Positions 5,869 through 5,938 of a DNA stretch of 5,938 nucleotides are shown piece after piece (the first letter of the stretch is position 1; each line of letters begins with the position of its first letter). The position numbers and the translations under genes are program-made. Location: NCBI GenBank assembly GCA_947631345.1, contig CANRKW010000064.1, positions 1-5,938 of the forward strand, written 5' to 3'. Under the pieces are notes generated by a model. The model was not told the origin of the DNA. It made no database searches and saw only the letters and a program-made list of their open reading frames with translations. This DNA is from an uncultured Bacilli bacterium. GTDB taxonomy: Bacteria; Bacillota_I; Bacilli_A; RF39; UBA660.

Positions 5869-5938
5869 TATAATAACTATAGGTAAGGCTTTGGTTCTGT
5901 TTTCCTCCACCTTTTCCCCAGTTCTACACCGTACGGGA
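5869..5938. other. Right-edge segment of foreign-looking composition upstream of nifJ
   Basis: In the last 58 bases (5881-5938) 29 are G or C, against a strongly AT-rich background elsewhere in the window. No promoter, terminator or ribosome binding site suited to the nifJ start at 5868 is seen. A GGTGGAGG string (5904-5911, minus strand) is purine-rich but lies more than 30 bases too far upstream. A weak CTATA/TATAG inverted repeat (5869-5883) sits just before the start codon. The reading frame of nifJ stays open through the segment. It may be a contig-end artefact, an insertion point, or the end of a neighbouring element. Confidence 0.5.

Noticed and set aside
5869..5910. GTG at 5908-5910 as the nifJ start
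   Set aside because: It would add 14 residues (EENRTKALPIVII region) absent from the family. The offset of one from the D. africanus catalytic numbering supports the GTG at 5868. It cannot be excluded because the frame is open to the edge.

Overview
The window looks like chromosomal DNA of an anaerobic, AT-rich Bacillota (Firmicutes), perhaps a gut member of the Bacilli/Erysipelotrichia. This rests on the AT-rich codon use, strong AGGAGG-type ribosome binding sites, sigma-A-like promoters, the S10 operon start, and a one-chain pyruvate:ferredoxin oxidoreductase as found in fermentative anaerobes. The lineage is an inference. Tryptophan is read from TGG, so nothing suggests a recoded TGA.

Every convincing gene lies on the minus strand, so transcription runs from high to low coordinates. 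From 5868 down to 2464 is nifJ/por, a near-complete pyruvate:ferredoxin (flavodoxin) oxidoreductase followed directly by an intrinsic terminator (2441-2463). The 58 bases at the right edge (5881-5938) are half G+C, unlike the rest, and leave the nifJ start without a ribosome binding site.

The gap 2240-2463 is dense in structure. It holds three copies of a 16-base core spaced exactly 23 bases apart (2378-2439), two exact head-to-tail copies of a 25-base unit (2296-2345), and a promoter with a perfect TTGACA (2267-2295) abutting that second repeat. This promoter should drive three tightly packed genes of unknown function (209, 70 and 137 residues; 2239 down to 978), with 2-3 base gaps and ribosome binding sites inside the preceding gene. 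A terminator at 931-967 closes the unit. It sits between two housekeeping loci, and the repeats at its upstream side suggest an accessory insertion, possibly linked to a decayed IS21-like end.

Below that starts the S10 ribosomal protein operon: a promoter (861-889), a structured RNA leader of about 120 nt (733-855), rpsJ (S10, 424-732) and the first 135 codons of rplC (L3), which runs off the left edge. The leader probably carries translational or attenuation feedback for the operon.

The best candidate for something undescribed is the three-gene unit and its repeat-decorated promoter. I recognise none of its proteins, so no function is claimed.
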